In this document: in pieces, positions 1-6,303 of the stretch
Layout: each line of letters begins with the position of its first letter
Position numbering within the stretch: position 1 is the first letter of the stretch
Assembly: GCA_017440425.1 (NCBI GenBank)
Contig: JAFSHJ010000070.1
Span: 1 to 12,827, forward strand
Reading direction: 5' to 3'
Source of the DNA: Oscillospiraceae bacterium
GTDB taxonomy: Bacteria; Bacillota; Clostridia; Oscillospirales; Ruminococcaceae
DNA: 12,827 bases
Program-made: the position numbers and the translations under genes
The notes under the pieces: generated by a model
Seen by the model: the letters and a program-made list of their open reading frames with translations, nothing else
The model's database searches: none
What the model was told of the DNA's origin: nothing

Positions 1-53
1 AGCTTTCTGCCCTCAACCAATCTGTGCACATCGTATCCGTGACCTATTCGCAT
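1..53 (-). CDS. ispF: IspF N-terminus (2-C-methyl-D-erythritol 2,4-cyclodiphosphate synthase), cut by window edge
   Basis: Reading the minus strand from the ATG at 53 gives M-R-I-G-H-G-Y-D-V-H-R-L-V-E-G-R-K before the window ends. This is the characteristic IspF start; in the family the D-x-H of GYDVH binds the catalytic divalent metal. IspF cyclises CDP-methylerythritol 2-phosphate to MEcPP in the cytosolic MEP isoprenoid pathway. The start codon lies inside the end of ispD: the ispD stop is at 44-46, so the genes overlap by 10 bases and are probably translationally coupled. ispD-ispF adjacency is common in bacteria and supports the call. Only 17 codons are visible, so nothing can be said about the rest of the protein. 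Confidence 0.9.
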   Translation of the reverse strand, partial: MRIGHGYDVHRLVEGRK

Positions 54-736
54 ATTGCTTTTCTCCTTTTGACTATTGCTTCCGCTATCAGGACATCCTC
101 GGGGGTGGTGAGCTTCAGGTTTTCGTAGCCGTCAAACTCCATATACACACGCTGACCCACAGCTTCCACCAGCTGGCAGTCGTCGGTGTAATCCTTGCCG
201 TTATCTGCGGCATTCTGCATTGCCTTGCGGTAGAGCTTTGCCTCAAATATCTGTGGAGTGTGCACCGCCCAAAGCAGCGAGCGGTCGATGGTTTTTTCGA
301 TGATGTTGTCGCTGTCCACCTGCTTGATGGTGTCTTTCACCTTTGAACCCAGCGCTGCTGCACCGTATTTCACCGCCGATGCGATGCAGGCGGATATCTG
401 TGCAGGTGTGACCAGGGGGCGTGCGCCGTCGTGAATGGCAATGTAATCGCTGTTTTCGCTGACAGCTGCAAGTCCGTTTATAACGGAACCCTGACGGGTA
501 TCGGCACCTTCCACCAGCTTTATGGGTTTGGAGAAGCCCGCTTCGCTGAACAGTTTCTCAAAAACGGAGATCTTTTCCGCACGGGTGACGATCACCATCT
601 CGTTGATATCGGGGCAATTTTCAAATGCTGCTACCGACATAACTACCGTTGGCACACCTTCGATGGGAATGAGCAGCTTATCGTCTCCCATTCGCCGGGA
701 GCTGCCCGCCGCCGCTATTATCGCCGACACAAACAC
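44..736 (-). CDS. ispD: IspD, 2-C-methyl-D-erythritol 4-phosphate cytidylyltransferase
   Basis: A 230-residue protein, the usual IspD size. It joins CTP and MEP to give CDP-methylerythritol, the third step of the MEP pathway, in the cytosol. Visible motifs are the nucleotide-binding loop AIIAAAGSSRRMG (residues 5-17) with K20, the HDGARPLV segment (102-109), TPQIF (160-164), and the C-terminal NLKLTTPEDV (206-215) whose lysine corresponds to the MEP-binding region. The start is a GTG at 736 (Met-Phe-Val-Ser), chosen because AAGGA lies 9 nt upstream; the in-frame GTG two codons later would be too far from it. It overlaps ispF downstream. A sigma-A-like promoter lies at 779-807. IspD versus the related TarI-type cytidylyltransferases is settled by the ispF overlap. 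Confidence 0.95.
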   Translation of the reverse strand: MFVSAIIAAAGSSRRMGDDKLLIPIEGVPTVVMSVAAFENCPDINEMVIVTRAEKISVFEKLFSEAGFSKPIKLVEGADTRQGSVINGLAAVSENSDYIAIHDGARPLVTPAQISACIASAVKYGAAALGSKVKDTIKQVDSDNIIEKTIDRSLLWAVHTPQIFEAKLYRKAMQNAADNGKDYTDDCQLVEAVGQRVYMEFDGYENLKLTTPEDVLIAEAIVKRRKAICE

Positions 737-778
737 GCTAACACATCCTTAAACATTGTTTCGCTTTATACTTTCTTT

Positions 779-807
779 ATTTTACCCTATTTTCCCTTTT
801 ATTGCAA
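779..807 (-). promoter_or_regulatory. Predicted sigma-A promoter for ispD-ispF
   Basis: On the minus strand TTGCAA (802-807) is followed after exactly 17 nt by TAAAAT (779-784), 4/6 and 5/6 matches to the sigma-A consensus. It sits in an AT-rich gap between the deacetylase stop (834) and the ispD start (736), leaving a leader of roughly 35-40 nt with the SD. Just upstream (811-823) is a 13-bp palindrome, ATTTTG-A-CAAAAT, directly after the deacetylase stop. It has no T-run and its role is unclear. Confidence 0.5.
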
Positions 808-833
808 TGCATTTTGACAAAATCCTGCTTTTA

Positions 834-1604
834 TCAGTTCATTGGATGCTGTCTGCCTGCGTGATCGATGGTGTAATTTTCAAGATAGATAAGCTCGGAC
901 ACGGGAACGAGCTCAAAACCATCGGCGGTGAGCTTCTCCAGAATGGCTGGAAGTGCTTCTGCGGTGTGGTCTGCGCCGCTGTGCAGCAGGATGATATCGC
1001 CGCTCTTTGTCTTTGACGTGACCCGCTCAAAAATCTCTTCTGCGGTGAGTCCCTTCCAATCTATGCTGTCAACGCTCCATTGAACTGTGTAGTATCCCAT
1101 CTCTTTTGCCGTTTTGATGAGGGTGTTGCTGTATGCTCCCGACGGCGGACGAAACAGCAGCGGTTTATCCCCCGTGACCGCCGCTATCTTTTCGGCACAG
1201 CCGTCCAGTTCTTCCGCTATCTCTGCTTCATTCAGCACGCTCATATCCGGGTGGGTGTCGGAGTGGCTGCCTATCTCCTGCCCCGCATCGTATATCTTTT
1301 TTAGAGAATCCGGACAGCGGCTGCACCACTCTCCCACCACGAAAAAGGTGGCTTTGGCGTTATATTTTTCAAGCGTATTTAAAATTTGCGGAATATCCTC
1401 ATCCTCCCAGGCACAGTTTATGCCAAGCGCCACCGCCTTGCGCTGTGTTTCCACCGAATAGATCGGAACGAGCCGCTCTCCCGAAACGATTTGGCTGATA
1501 TCCATTCCCAGTGACCACAGAGCCCACACTATCAGCGCTATTGCAGCTGCAAAGACCATCACAAGCAAAACCGCTTTTTTAAAGCTGAGTGTCTTGTATA
1601 TCAT
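834..1604 (-). CDS. Membrane-anchored NodB-fold polysaccharide deacetylase-like protein (CE4), sporulation-type, altered motif 1
   Basis: 256 residues. One N-terminal transmembrane segment (about 11-33, rich in A/V/I/L/W, with lysines before it) should anchor a domain outside the membrane. The rest is a NodB homology domain: motif 2 SHSDTH with metal-binding H114 and H118, motif 3 RPPSG (152-156), motif 4 around DSIDW (179-183), and motif 5 LLHSG with H208. CE4 enzymes remove acetyl groups from peptidoglycan or other GlcNAc polymers. Motif 1, normally T-F-D-D or T-F-D-x-A-W-G in Firmicute sporulation relatives (PdaB/YlxY type), reads G-I-N63-C-A-W-E here. The catalytic-base Asp is therefore Asn, and activity is doubtful. 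The ATG at 1604 follows AAGGAGG with 8-nt spacing. No clear sigma-A promoter is visible upstream; a sporulation sigma factor is possible but not shown. Confidence 0.85.
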   Translation of the reverse strand: MIYKTLSFKKAVLLVMVFAAAIALIVWALWSLGMDISQIVSGERLVPIYSVETQRKAVALGINCAWEDEDIPQILNTLEKYNAKATFFVVGEWCSRCPDSLKKIYDAGQEIGSHSDTHPDMSVLNEAEIAEELDGCAEKIAAVTGDKPLLFRPPSGAYSNTLIKTAKEMGYYTVQWSVDSIDWKGLTAEEIFERVTSKTKSGDIILLHSGADHTAEALPAILEKLTADGFELVPVSELIYLENYTIDHAGRQHPMN

Positions 1605-1666
1605 CTGCCATGCCTCCTTGCCGTTTTATATAATTTATATCACGGCCCGGGCGGTTTAATTCCTGC

Positions 1667-1704
1667 AAAAAAATTAAAGCCACCGCAAAACCGATGGCTT
1701 TAAT
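1667..1704 (-). terminator. Intrinsic terminator after the small conserved gene
   Basis: Perfect 10-bp inverted repeat ATTAAAGCCA (1673-1682) / TGGCTTTAAT (1695-1704) with a 12-nt loop. On the minus strand it is followed directly by a run of seven Ts (1673 down to 1667). It lies 16 nt beyond the stop of the 1721-2038 gene, so that gene is a single-gene transcript separated from the deacetylase. Confidence 0.85.
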
Positions 1705-1720
1705 CCATATTGTTAAGATG

Positions 1721-2038
1721 TTATGCTTTTCCTGAGTTTGCTCTGTTGAGCCAGATGCTTGCGATATCTATTGCATTATAGAGACCGTCCTGCTCGCTTC
1801 TGCGAACGATTCTGTCCTTTGCATTTTTGGTGATATCGGTAGAGATCATCTGAACGATTATCTTGCCCGACACCTCTGTATCGCCCTGCTTCTTTTTATT
1901 TACTATCTGCATCATAACAACATACGGGTCACGCATATTGCCATAATATATGACGTTTCCGCTACGCACGAGAGGTTTATCCTTATACATCAAAAACTTA
2001 CCGCTGCCAGCATTAACTTCTCTTACTTCTTCACTCAT
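1721..2038 (-). CDS. Conserved hypothetical protein, 105 aa
   Basis: A small soluble protein without signal peptide or membrane segment. I cannot assign a function. The core resembles short conserved hypothetical proteins I recall from Clostridia, around the segments FLMYKDKPLVRSGNVIYYGN (15-34), YVVMMQI, and a C-terminal GLYNAIDIASIWLNRA stretch that looks like an amphipathic helix. The alternating hydrophobic pattern in the first 65 residues suggests a small beta-rich fold. The ATG at 2038 is preceded by a modest AGAGG-type SD about 10 nt away. It is real rather than a shadow ORF: it has a near-consensus promoter (2075-2103) and its own intrinsic terminator (1667-1704), and no competing frame is convincing. 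No neighbour gives a clue to its role. Confidence 0.8.
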   Translation of the reverse strand: MSEEVREVNAGSGKFLMYKDKPLVRSGNVIYYGNMRDPYVVMMQIVNKKKQGDTEVSGKIIVQMISTDITKNAKDRIVRRSEQDGLYNAIDIASIWLNRANSGKA

Positions 2039-2074
2039 ACCATACGCCCCTCTCTTTATAATTATTATTTTTAT

Positions 2075-2103
2075 ATTATAACACCAATAGTTTAAACTGT
2101 AAA
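2075..2103 (-). promoter_or_regulatory. Strong predicted sigma-A promoter for the 105-aa gene
   Basis: Minus strand: TTTACA (2098-2103), 17-nt spacer, TATAAT (2075-2080), 5/6 and 6/6 to consensus. The leader to the ATG at 2038 would be about 30 nt. The spacer contains an 8-bp palindrome GTTTAAAC (2090-2097). The surrounding gap (2104-2172) is very AT-rich, and no convincing terminator hairpin for the upstream aldo/keto reductase was found in it. Confidence 0.75.
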
Positions 2104-2172
2104 CATTACAATTCTTAAATTAACAAAATTATTACATATTAACGAATTATAAACTTTAAATTTTTATACAGC

Positions 2173-3114
2173 TTACACTATCTTAAGGCACCACTGCGGA
2201 CAAACCTGCGAACAATATCCGCACAAAACGCATTTTTCCGCATTGCAGACAGCTTTTCCGTTTTCCACACGCATTGCCTTTTGTCCGCACCGTTTCACGC
2301 AGTTTCCGCAGCCTTCGCACCAATCCTCCACCAGCAACCGGCGGGATCTTGCTCTTATTTTTGCTGCCGCATCCGCTGCAAGGGCTCCCTTTTCAACTGC
2401 CGCCACATTTGCCTGCACCTCTTCGCTTGCCTGCATTCCGATGGCAATGCTGTCCACGCAATCCAGCTTCAGGATATATTCCAGGCATTCCTCCGCTCTT
2501 CTGAACAGATTTCCGCCGCCGAATGCTTTCATTGAAAACACCCCGAGCCCCGCATCGTGCGCCGCTTTGATGGCTTCTTCCATCTCTTCTCTCGTTCCGT
2601 CGGCTATACCCAGGCCGTCCACGTTTATTATGGGATGCACCACATCCAGCCCTTTTGCCGTTGCCGCTTTTACCGCCGCAACGTGGTGTGTGGAAAGTCC
2701 CACCGCTTTGATGATTCCCTTTGCCTTGCACTCATAGAGATAATCCAGCGCTTCGGCATGTCCGCGGAGGGTGTGCTCACTCTCCTGCTCGTGAAGCATA
2801 AAGATATCAATATAGTCGCGGTCAAGCTCTCTTCTTGCTTCTTCCACTGCTTCAACTGCCAGTTCTCTGTTATAGGCATAGGTTTTGCTGGAAATTACCA
2901 GGTCGTATTTTCCGCTCATTTCCATGGCTCTGCGGATATATCCGTAGGTTTTATACATCTGTGCGGTATCGGTGAAGTTTACGCCTGCGGCTATTGCCTC
3001 CGCCAAAACCGCTGCTCCCGCATCGATACTCATCGCCGTTTGGCTGAATGTCAGCGACCCGAAACAAAGGCGCGACACTTCTATCCCACTATTTCCAAGC
3101 TTTACATATTCCAC
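2173..3114 (-). CDS. Aldo/keto reductase with C-terminal 2x[4Fe-4S] ferredoxin domain
   Basis: 313 residues from a GTG start at 3114, chosen because GGGAGG sits 8 nt upstream and the protein then begins M-E-Y-V-K-L-G-N-S-G, the usual start of this family. An upstream in-frame ATG (3228) would translate through a terminator hairpin. The (beta/alpha)8 AKR domain carries the catalytic tetrad D49, Y54, K77 and H108. The C-terminus holds two ferredoxin motifs, C266-x2-C269-x2-C272-x3-C276 and C295-x2-C298-x2-C301-x3-C305, which should bind two [4Fe-4S] clusters. Such fusions are common in anaerobes and probably couple carbonyl/alcohol redox chemistry to low-potential electron carriers. The substrate is unknown. 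It appears monocistronic; an imperfect set of regulatory repeats lies upstream (3187-3229). Confidence 0.92.
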   Translation of the reverse strand: MEYVKLGNSGIEVSRLCFGSLTFSQTAMSIDAGAAVLAEAIAAGVNFTDTAQMYKTYGYIRRAMEMSGKYDLVISSKTYAYNRELAVEAVEEARRELDRDYIDIFMLHEQESEHTLRGHAEALDYLYECKAKGIIKAVGLSTHHVAAVKAATAKGLDVVHPIINVDGLGIADGTREEMEEAIKAAHDAGLGVFSMKAFGGGNLFRRAEECLEYILKLDCVDSIAIGMQASEEVQANVAAVEKGALAADAAAKIRARSRRLLVEDWCEGCGNCVKRCGQKAMRVENGKAVCNAEKCVLCGYCSQVCPQWCLKIV

Positions 3115-3150
3115 TGTGGCTGCCTCCCTGCTGTCGCCGAAATCTAAAAC

Positions 3151-3171
3151 AAAAAGCCGGCAGCACCGGCT
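3151..3171 (-). terminator. GC-rich hairpin with T-run between ireB and the aldo/keto reductase
   Basis: AGCCGG (3155-3160), loop CAGCA, CCGGCT (3166-3171). On the minus strand the stem runs into TTTTTG and further Ts; on the plus strand it is followed by CTTTT, so it could work weakly in both directions. It lies about 37 nt upstream of the reductase GTG. It therefore either stops read-through from ireB or acts as an attenuator in the reductase leader; the sequence does not decide between these. Confidence 0.55.
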
Positions 3172-3186
3172 CTTTTGCTTCTTTAT

Positions 3187-3200
3187 ACCAACACGTTGGT
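3187..3200. promoter_or_regulatory. Palindromic operator-like site upstream of the aldo/keto reductase
   Basis: ACCAAC (3187-3192), 2-nt centre, GTTGGT (3195-3200), with another ACCAAC half-site at 3224-3229. On the minus strand the palindrome abuts TATAAA (3184-3189), a possible -10 with no recognisable -35. That arrangement would fit a regulated, activator-dependent promoter. The binding protein is not known. Confidence 0.3.
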
Positions 3201-3234
3201 TTTCCTTTATTTTTCCGCACTGAACCAACCCTAT

Positions 3235-3253
3235 AAAAAGGCTTGCTTCAAGC
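3235..3253 (-). terminator. Possible weak terminator just after ireB
   Basis: On the minus strand GCTTG-AAG-CAAGC (3253 to 3241) forms a short 5-bp stem, followed by C and five Ts (3239-3235), 13 nt past the ireB stop. The stem is short, so termination would be partial. The GC-rich hairpin at 3151-3171 could act as back-up. Confidence 0.35.
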
Positions 3254-3266
3254 TATTCCGTTCGGT

Positions 3267-3512
3267 TCAGTTTGCGAGATACGATTTGACCAACACCTGC
3301 AAAAGCTCGTCTCTGTCCAGCTTTCTGATAAGGCTTCTGGCATTTCCGTAAGTGGTGATATATGTCGGGTCTTCCGATAAAATATATCCCACGATTTGGT
3401 TGATCGGGTTGTATCCCTTCTGTCTGAGGGCATCATACACCGCCGTTAATATTTCTTTTATCTCTCTTTCCTTATCGTCGTGTATGGAGAAAGAAATCGT
3501 CGGTTCCTGCAT
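3267..3512 (-). CDS. ireB: IreB family regulatory phosphoprotein (UPF0297)
   Basis: 81 residues starting at the ATG at 3512. It is preferred over the in-frame ATG at 3518 and an upstream ATG at 3557 because GAGG lies 8 nt before it, and the promoter -35 overlaps 3557. The core YDALRQKGYNPINQIVGYIL followed by SEDPTYI, the NAR-x-LIRKLDRDE segment and LVKSYL is diagnostic of the IreB/YrzL family. In Enterococcus, IreB is phosphorylated near its N-terminus on threonine by the PASTA-domain Ser/Thr kinase IreK and affects cephalosporin tolerance. Here Thr5 and Ser7/Ser9 lie in the equivalent segment. The gene often sits between alaS and ruvX in Firmicutes; those neighbours are absent and it stands alone. 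Confidence 0.93.
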   Translation of the reverse strand: MQEPTISFSIHDDKEREIKEILTAVYDALRQKGYNPINQIVGYILSEDPTYITTYGNARSLIRKLDRDELLQVLVKSYLAN

Positions 3513-3532
3513 TATCATCACCTCTTTTTTAT

Positions 3533-3561
3533 ATTTTACAATATATTTGCTAATCAATCAA
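3533..3561 (-). promoter_or_regulatory. Predicted sigma-A promoter for ireB
   Basis: Minus strand: TTGATT (3556-3561), 17-nt spacer, TAAAAT (3533-3538), 4/6 and 5/6 to consensus. The transcript would start close to the SD, giving a very short leader before the ATG at 3512. This excludes translation from the upstream ATG at 3557. Confidence 0.6.
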
Positions 3562-3625
3562 GTATATTTTTTAAATTCCTTGATTTTTACCCACACTTTG
3601 TACCTTTTGCACCATTTTCACCTAT

Positions 3626-3729
3626 GCCGCCCTCCACCCGCGGAAGCACCGCGGCTCTGCCGTGGTGAAAGATTGCCCCGGCAATCTTTTGGTCAGCGAA
3701 GCTGACCACTTCCGCGGGGATCGGGCGGC
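3626..3729. repeat. Structured multibranch repeat, copy 1
   Basis: A 104-nt element in which about 84 bases can pair. Outer stem GCCGCCC (3626-3632)/GGGCGGC (3723-3729); inner closing stem CCCGCGGAAG (3637-3646)/CTTCCGCGGG (3709-3718). Inside are three adjacent hairpins: 9-bp arms 3647-3655/3659-3667 (one G-T pair, loop TCT); 9-bp arms AAAGATTGC (3668-3676)/GCAATCTTT (3681-3689), loop CCCG; and 7-bp arms GGTCAGC (3691-3697)/GCTGACC (3701-3707), loop GAA. The same architecture recurs at 11832-11939 with different stem bases. It lies 18 nt beyond the stop of the sulfatase gene. Neither strand has a T-run after the structure, so it is not a standard intrinsic terminator. No protein in it is credible. 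Confidence 0.85.
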
Positions 3730-3747
3730 TGCGTCTTTCACAAAAGC

Positions 3748-5133
3748 TCACAGTTTTTTGTTCTCCAACAACTGTCGGTCGAGGAATCCCGTCTTCATCA
3801 GCGGATCATCCATCTCTTTAAATCTTTGATACAGCTCACGGCGAAGCGCTGCCAAAACCTCGGAATAACCATCCCTGTAAACAAGATTGTTCAGTTCTCC
3901 CGGATCTTTTTCCACGTCGTACAGCTCATCGATATCGGCGCAGTTCCATACGTATTTATACTTTTTCGTTCTGATGCATCGCTGTGAGAAAAGTCCGAAC
4001 TGCTGACCGCTTCCCGATGCAAGGGTAAAGTCGCGCTTACTCTCTCCTTCCCCCGTGAGCATCGGGACCATAGAATATCCGTGCCGCACTCCATCCTTTT
4101 CAATTCCGCACAGTTCCTCCACCGTTGGCGGAATATCCAGCATATGCGTGACGAAACCGTCACAGCGAGAACCTGCAGCAATCATTTTTGGCAGGCGCAT
4201 TATGAGCGGAATGTGCAGCACGTCGTCGTACATAATATAGTGCTTATCCAGCATTCCGCGGGAACCGCACATATCGCCGTGGTCGGAGGTGAATATTACC
4301 AGCGTGTTTTCCGCCTGTCCCGATTGCTCCAGCTTATCCAAAACTCTGCCAACGGCATCGTCCACCTGGGAGATACAGCCGTAATACAGCGCAACGGTGC
4401 GCTTCCAGTCATCCCACGTCTTATCCTCGTTGCCCCAGCTCACCACTTGCTGGCGGTGGATGTACGGTTTACCCTCCAGCGTATCTACTGAACCGGGCCA
4501 AGGTTTGATCTTATCCGGGTCATACATCGTATCGAAGGGTGCGGAAGGTCTGCAGGGCAGGTGCGGCTCGGTGATATCCATACGGATATGCCACGGCTCG
4601 CCTGCAAATTCGTCGATAAGCTCGCAGACACGGTCACAACACCAATGGGATTCGCTGTCGCCGTATTCCAATCCGCCTGGATCTCCGAAAAATCCGTGCT
4701 TATAGCTCAAGTTCGGATATTTCTCTTTTATCATTGCCTTGTAATCCGAAAGCGGGATGTTGCGCTCAAAACCGAACTGCTCCGGACCGTCCGATTGTGA
4801 CGAGTGCCATTTGCCCACAAACGCTGTACGGTAACCTGCGCTTTTAAGATTGTCTGTCCAGTAGTGACCGTTTGGTTCAAGGCTGGTTATGGGCATCATA
4901 TCGTAGTTCCAAAGCGTATTCTGGCTGTTTGCCTCTCTGCCGGAGAGAAGGCACTGCCTTGCAGGGGCACAGACCGGTGCAGGGGTAAAAGCGTTCTCGA
5001 AAAAAACGCCCTCCTCGGCAAGGCGGTCAAGATTGGGGGTCTGCACCTCCATCATATTCGCCGCACCAACGCAATCATAACGCAGTTGGTCTGCCATAAG
5101 CAATAAAATATTGGGTCTGATCTTGTTATCCAT
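3748..5133 (-). CDS. Cytoplasmic Cys-type sulfatase (S1 family, alkaline phosphatase superfamily)
   Basis: 461 residues from the ATG at 5133 (GGAG 5 nt upstream). It begins MDNKIRPNILLLMADQLRYD, giving the N-terminal metal-site aspartates. The signature C55-A-P-A-R59 followed by LLSGR is the C-x-P-x-R motif whose cysteine is converted to formylglycine, the sulfatase nucleophile; in anaerobes this is done by a radical-SAM maturase (anSME), which is not in the window. Other conserved points are GKWH (107-110), TEPH with H191, SDHGD (283-287, metal ligands D284/H285) and LDKH (295-298). No signal peptide is present, so it acts on an imported small sulfate ester. It is the last gene of the operon; a hairpin (5146-5170) precedes its SD. 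Substrate unknown. Some family members are phosphonate or phosphodiester hydrolases. Confidence 0.92.
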   Translation of the reverse strand: MDNKIRPNILLLMADQLRYDCVGAANMMEVQTPNLDRLAEEGVFFENAFTPAPVCAPARQCLLSGREANSQNTLWNYDMMPITSLEPNGHYWTDNLKSAGYRTAFVGKWHSSQSDGPEQFGFERNIPLSDYKAMIKEKYPNLSYKHGFFGDPGGLEYGDSESHWCCDRVCELIDEFAGEPWHIRMDITEPHLPCRPSAPFDTMYDPDKIKPWPGSVDTLEGKPYIHRQQVVSWGNEDKTWDDWKRTVALYYGCISQVDDAVGRVLDKLEQSGQAENTLVIFTSDHGDMCGSRGMLDKHYIMYDDVLHIPLIMRLPKMIAAGSRCDGFVTHMLDIPPTVEELCGIEKDGVRHGYSMVPMLTGEGESKRDFTLASGSGQQFGLFSQRCIRTKKYKYVWNCADIDELYDVEKDPGELNNLVYRDGYSEVLAALRRELYQRFKEMDDPLMKTGFLDRQLLENKKL

Positions 5134-5145
5134 ATAAACTCCATA

Positions 5146-5170
5146 GGGGTTGCCGCAAAACGGCAACCCC
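5146..5170. other. Perfect 10-bp intercistronic hairpin before the sulfatase ribosome binding site
   Basis: GGGGTTGCCG (5146-5155), loop CAAAA, CGGCAACCCC (5161-5170). On the operon (minus) strand no T-run follows; only about 3 nt separate it from the GGAG ribosome binding site of the sulfatase. It is thus more likely an mRNA stability, processing or translation-control hairpin than a terminator. TTTT follows it on the plus strand, but no plus-strand gene precedes it. Confidence 0.7.
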
Positions 5171-5188
5171 TTTTACCATTGATATATT

Positions 5189-6283
5189 TTACCAGATATA
5201 TCCCACAGAGCCATGGAGATTCGGCAGCGGCTCGGGACGTACGAGTGCGCCGCCCTCCTCGTAGGAGTTGATGACGGCATAGGTATACTCAAGTGTGGCA
5301 AGAGCATCACGGCCGGAGGAACGCAAGTGCTCTTTGGGCACGTTGTTGGTGATGTCCTCAATGAAGGCATCCAAACGGTTCTGGAAGGTGGAGCTGAAAT
5401 CGGTGATGCCCGTGTTGAAGACTTCAGGCTCGGGCTGAGGCTGACCTGCCTGTGCGCCCGCCCAATAGGTGAGCTTTTCCACACAGTTTTCAATGCAGAA
5501 CGTACCCTTTGTACCTGCCATCTCAAAGCTCCACCAGCCGCCGAGACCGAAGTTTGCATCGCCGCGCTGAGAGAGGATGTAGCCCACGCTTCCGTTTTCG
5601 AAGCGCATATTTACGCCTGCCACAGACAACATAAGGTCGTCGGCAGATTTGCGGACACCGGGTCTGTCACAAAAAGCCTGAATGTGGGTGATCTCGCCGC
5701 CAAAGTAGCGCATAATTGAGAACGGATGTGCGAGAAATGCTTTAAGATGGGAATAGGGTCTCTGCCATCTGGGAGAGCCGACTCCGCCGTAGGTCATCTC
5801 GCTGCCGTTGAAGCCCATCTTTTGCAGAAGATATACGGGCTGACCGATTTTGCCGTCTGCAATAAGCTGTTTTGCGCGGTCGGCAGGCTCGGTGAAATAG
5901 TGGTTGAGGTTGCAGGCGAGATAGAGGTCGTTTTTATAGGCATACTGAACCATCTCGCGTGCCTCGCGGATATCGTTGGAGATGGGTTTCTCCACAAAAA
6001 CGTGTTTGCCTGCCTGCAGAGCTTCCATTGCAGGCTCGTAGTGCCAGCTTCCGTTTTCAAAGCCCGACGTAGTTACATCAACTACATCCAGACCGATATC
6101 GGAGGCAAGCATCTCTTTAAGGCTGTAAAACGCACGGGCGCCGTATTTTTCGGCTGCCTCGTCTGCCTTTTCCTTTACAACGTCGCAGACAGCCACCAGC
6201 TCTGCGCCCGGATTGTTCATATAGCATCTTGCGTGTTGATTTCCTATACCGCCCATACCGACGATACCGATTCTTATTGTCAT
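5189..6283 (-). CDS. Gfo/Idh/MocA family NAD(P)-dependent oxidoreductase (paralogue 1)
   Basis: 364 residues from the ATG at 6283, chosen because AAGGAG lies 8 nt upstream and the Rossmann strand starts at once: IGIVGMGGIGNQHA (5-18). The E-K-P motif (98-100) carries the conserved catalytic lysine. The C-terminal half is the usual alpha/beta sheet domain. Where many relatives have D-x-G-x-H, this protein has H179-x-K-A-x3-H186-x2-S189-I-M-R; the paralogue at 7282-8298 shares it with D in place of S, so both appear to belong to one subfamily. The family oxidises sugars or polyols at a hydroxyl using NAD(P). It sits between the araC-type gene (20-nt gap) and the sulfatase (55-nt gap), in the same operon. 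The exact substrate cannot be named. Confidence 0.92.
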   Translation of the reverse strand: MTIRIGIVGMGGIGNQHARCYMNNPGAELVAVCDVVKEKADEAAEKYGARAFYSLKEMLASDIGLDVVDVTTSGFENGSWHYEPAMEALQAGKHVFVEKPISNDIREAREMVQYAYKNDLYLACNLNHYFTEPADRAKQLIADGKIGQPVYLLQKMGFNGSEMTYGGVGSPRWQRPYSHLKAFLAHPFSIMRYFGGEITHIQAFCDRPGVRKSADDLMLSVAGVNMRFENGSVGYILSQRGDANFGLGGWWSFEMAGTKGTFCIENCVEKLTYWAGAQAGQPQPEPEVFNTGITDFSSTFQNRLDAFIEDITNNVPKEHLRSSGRDALATLEYTYAVINSYEEGGALVRPEPLPNLHGSVGYIW

Positions 6284-6303
6284 TTTCCTCGCTCCTTTTC
6301 GTT

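Noticed and set aside
3115..3228. N-terminal extension of the aldo/keto reductase to an upstream ATG
   Set aside because: The extra 38 codons translate the hairpin and palindrome, are basic and unlike the family, and a strong SD sits before the GTG at 3114.
3626..3729. Copy 1 of the structured repeat as the intrinsic terminator of the operon
   Set aside because: No T-run follows the structure on either strand, and the sister copy has the same lack. It may still affect transcript ends, but it is not a standard terminator.
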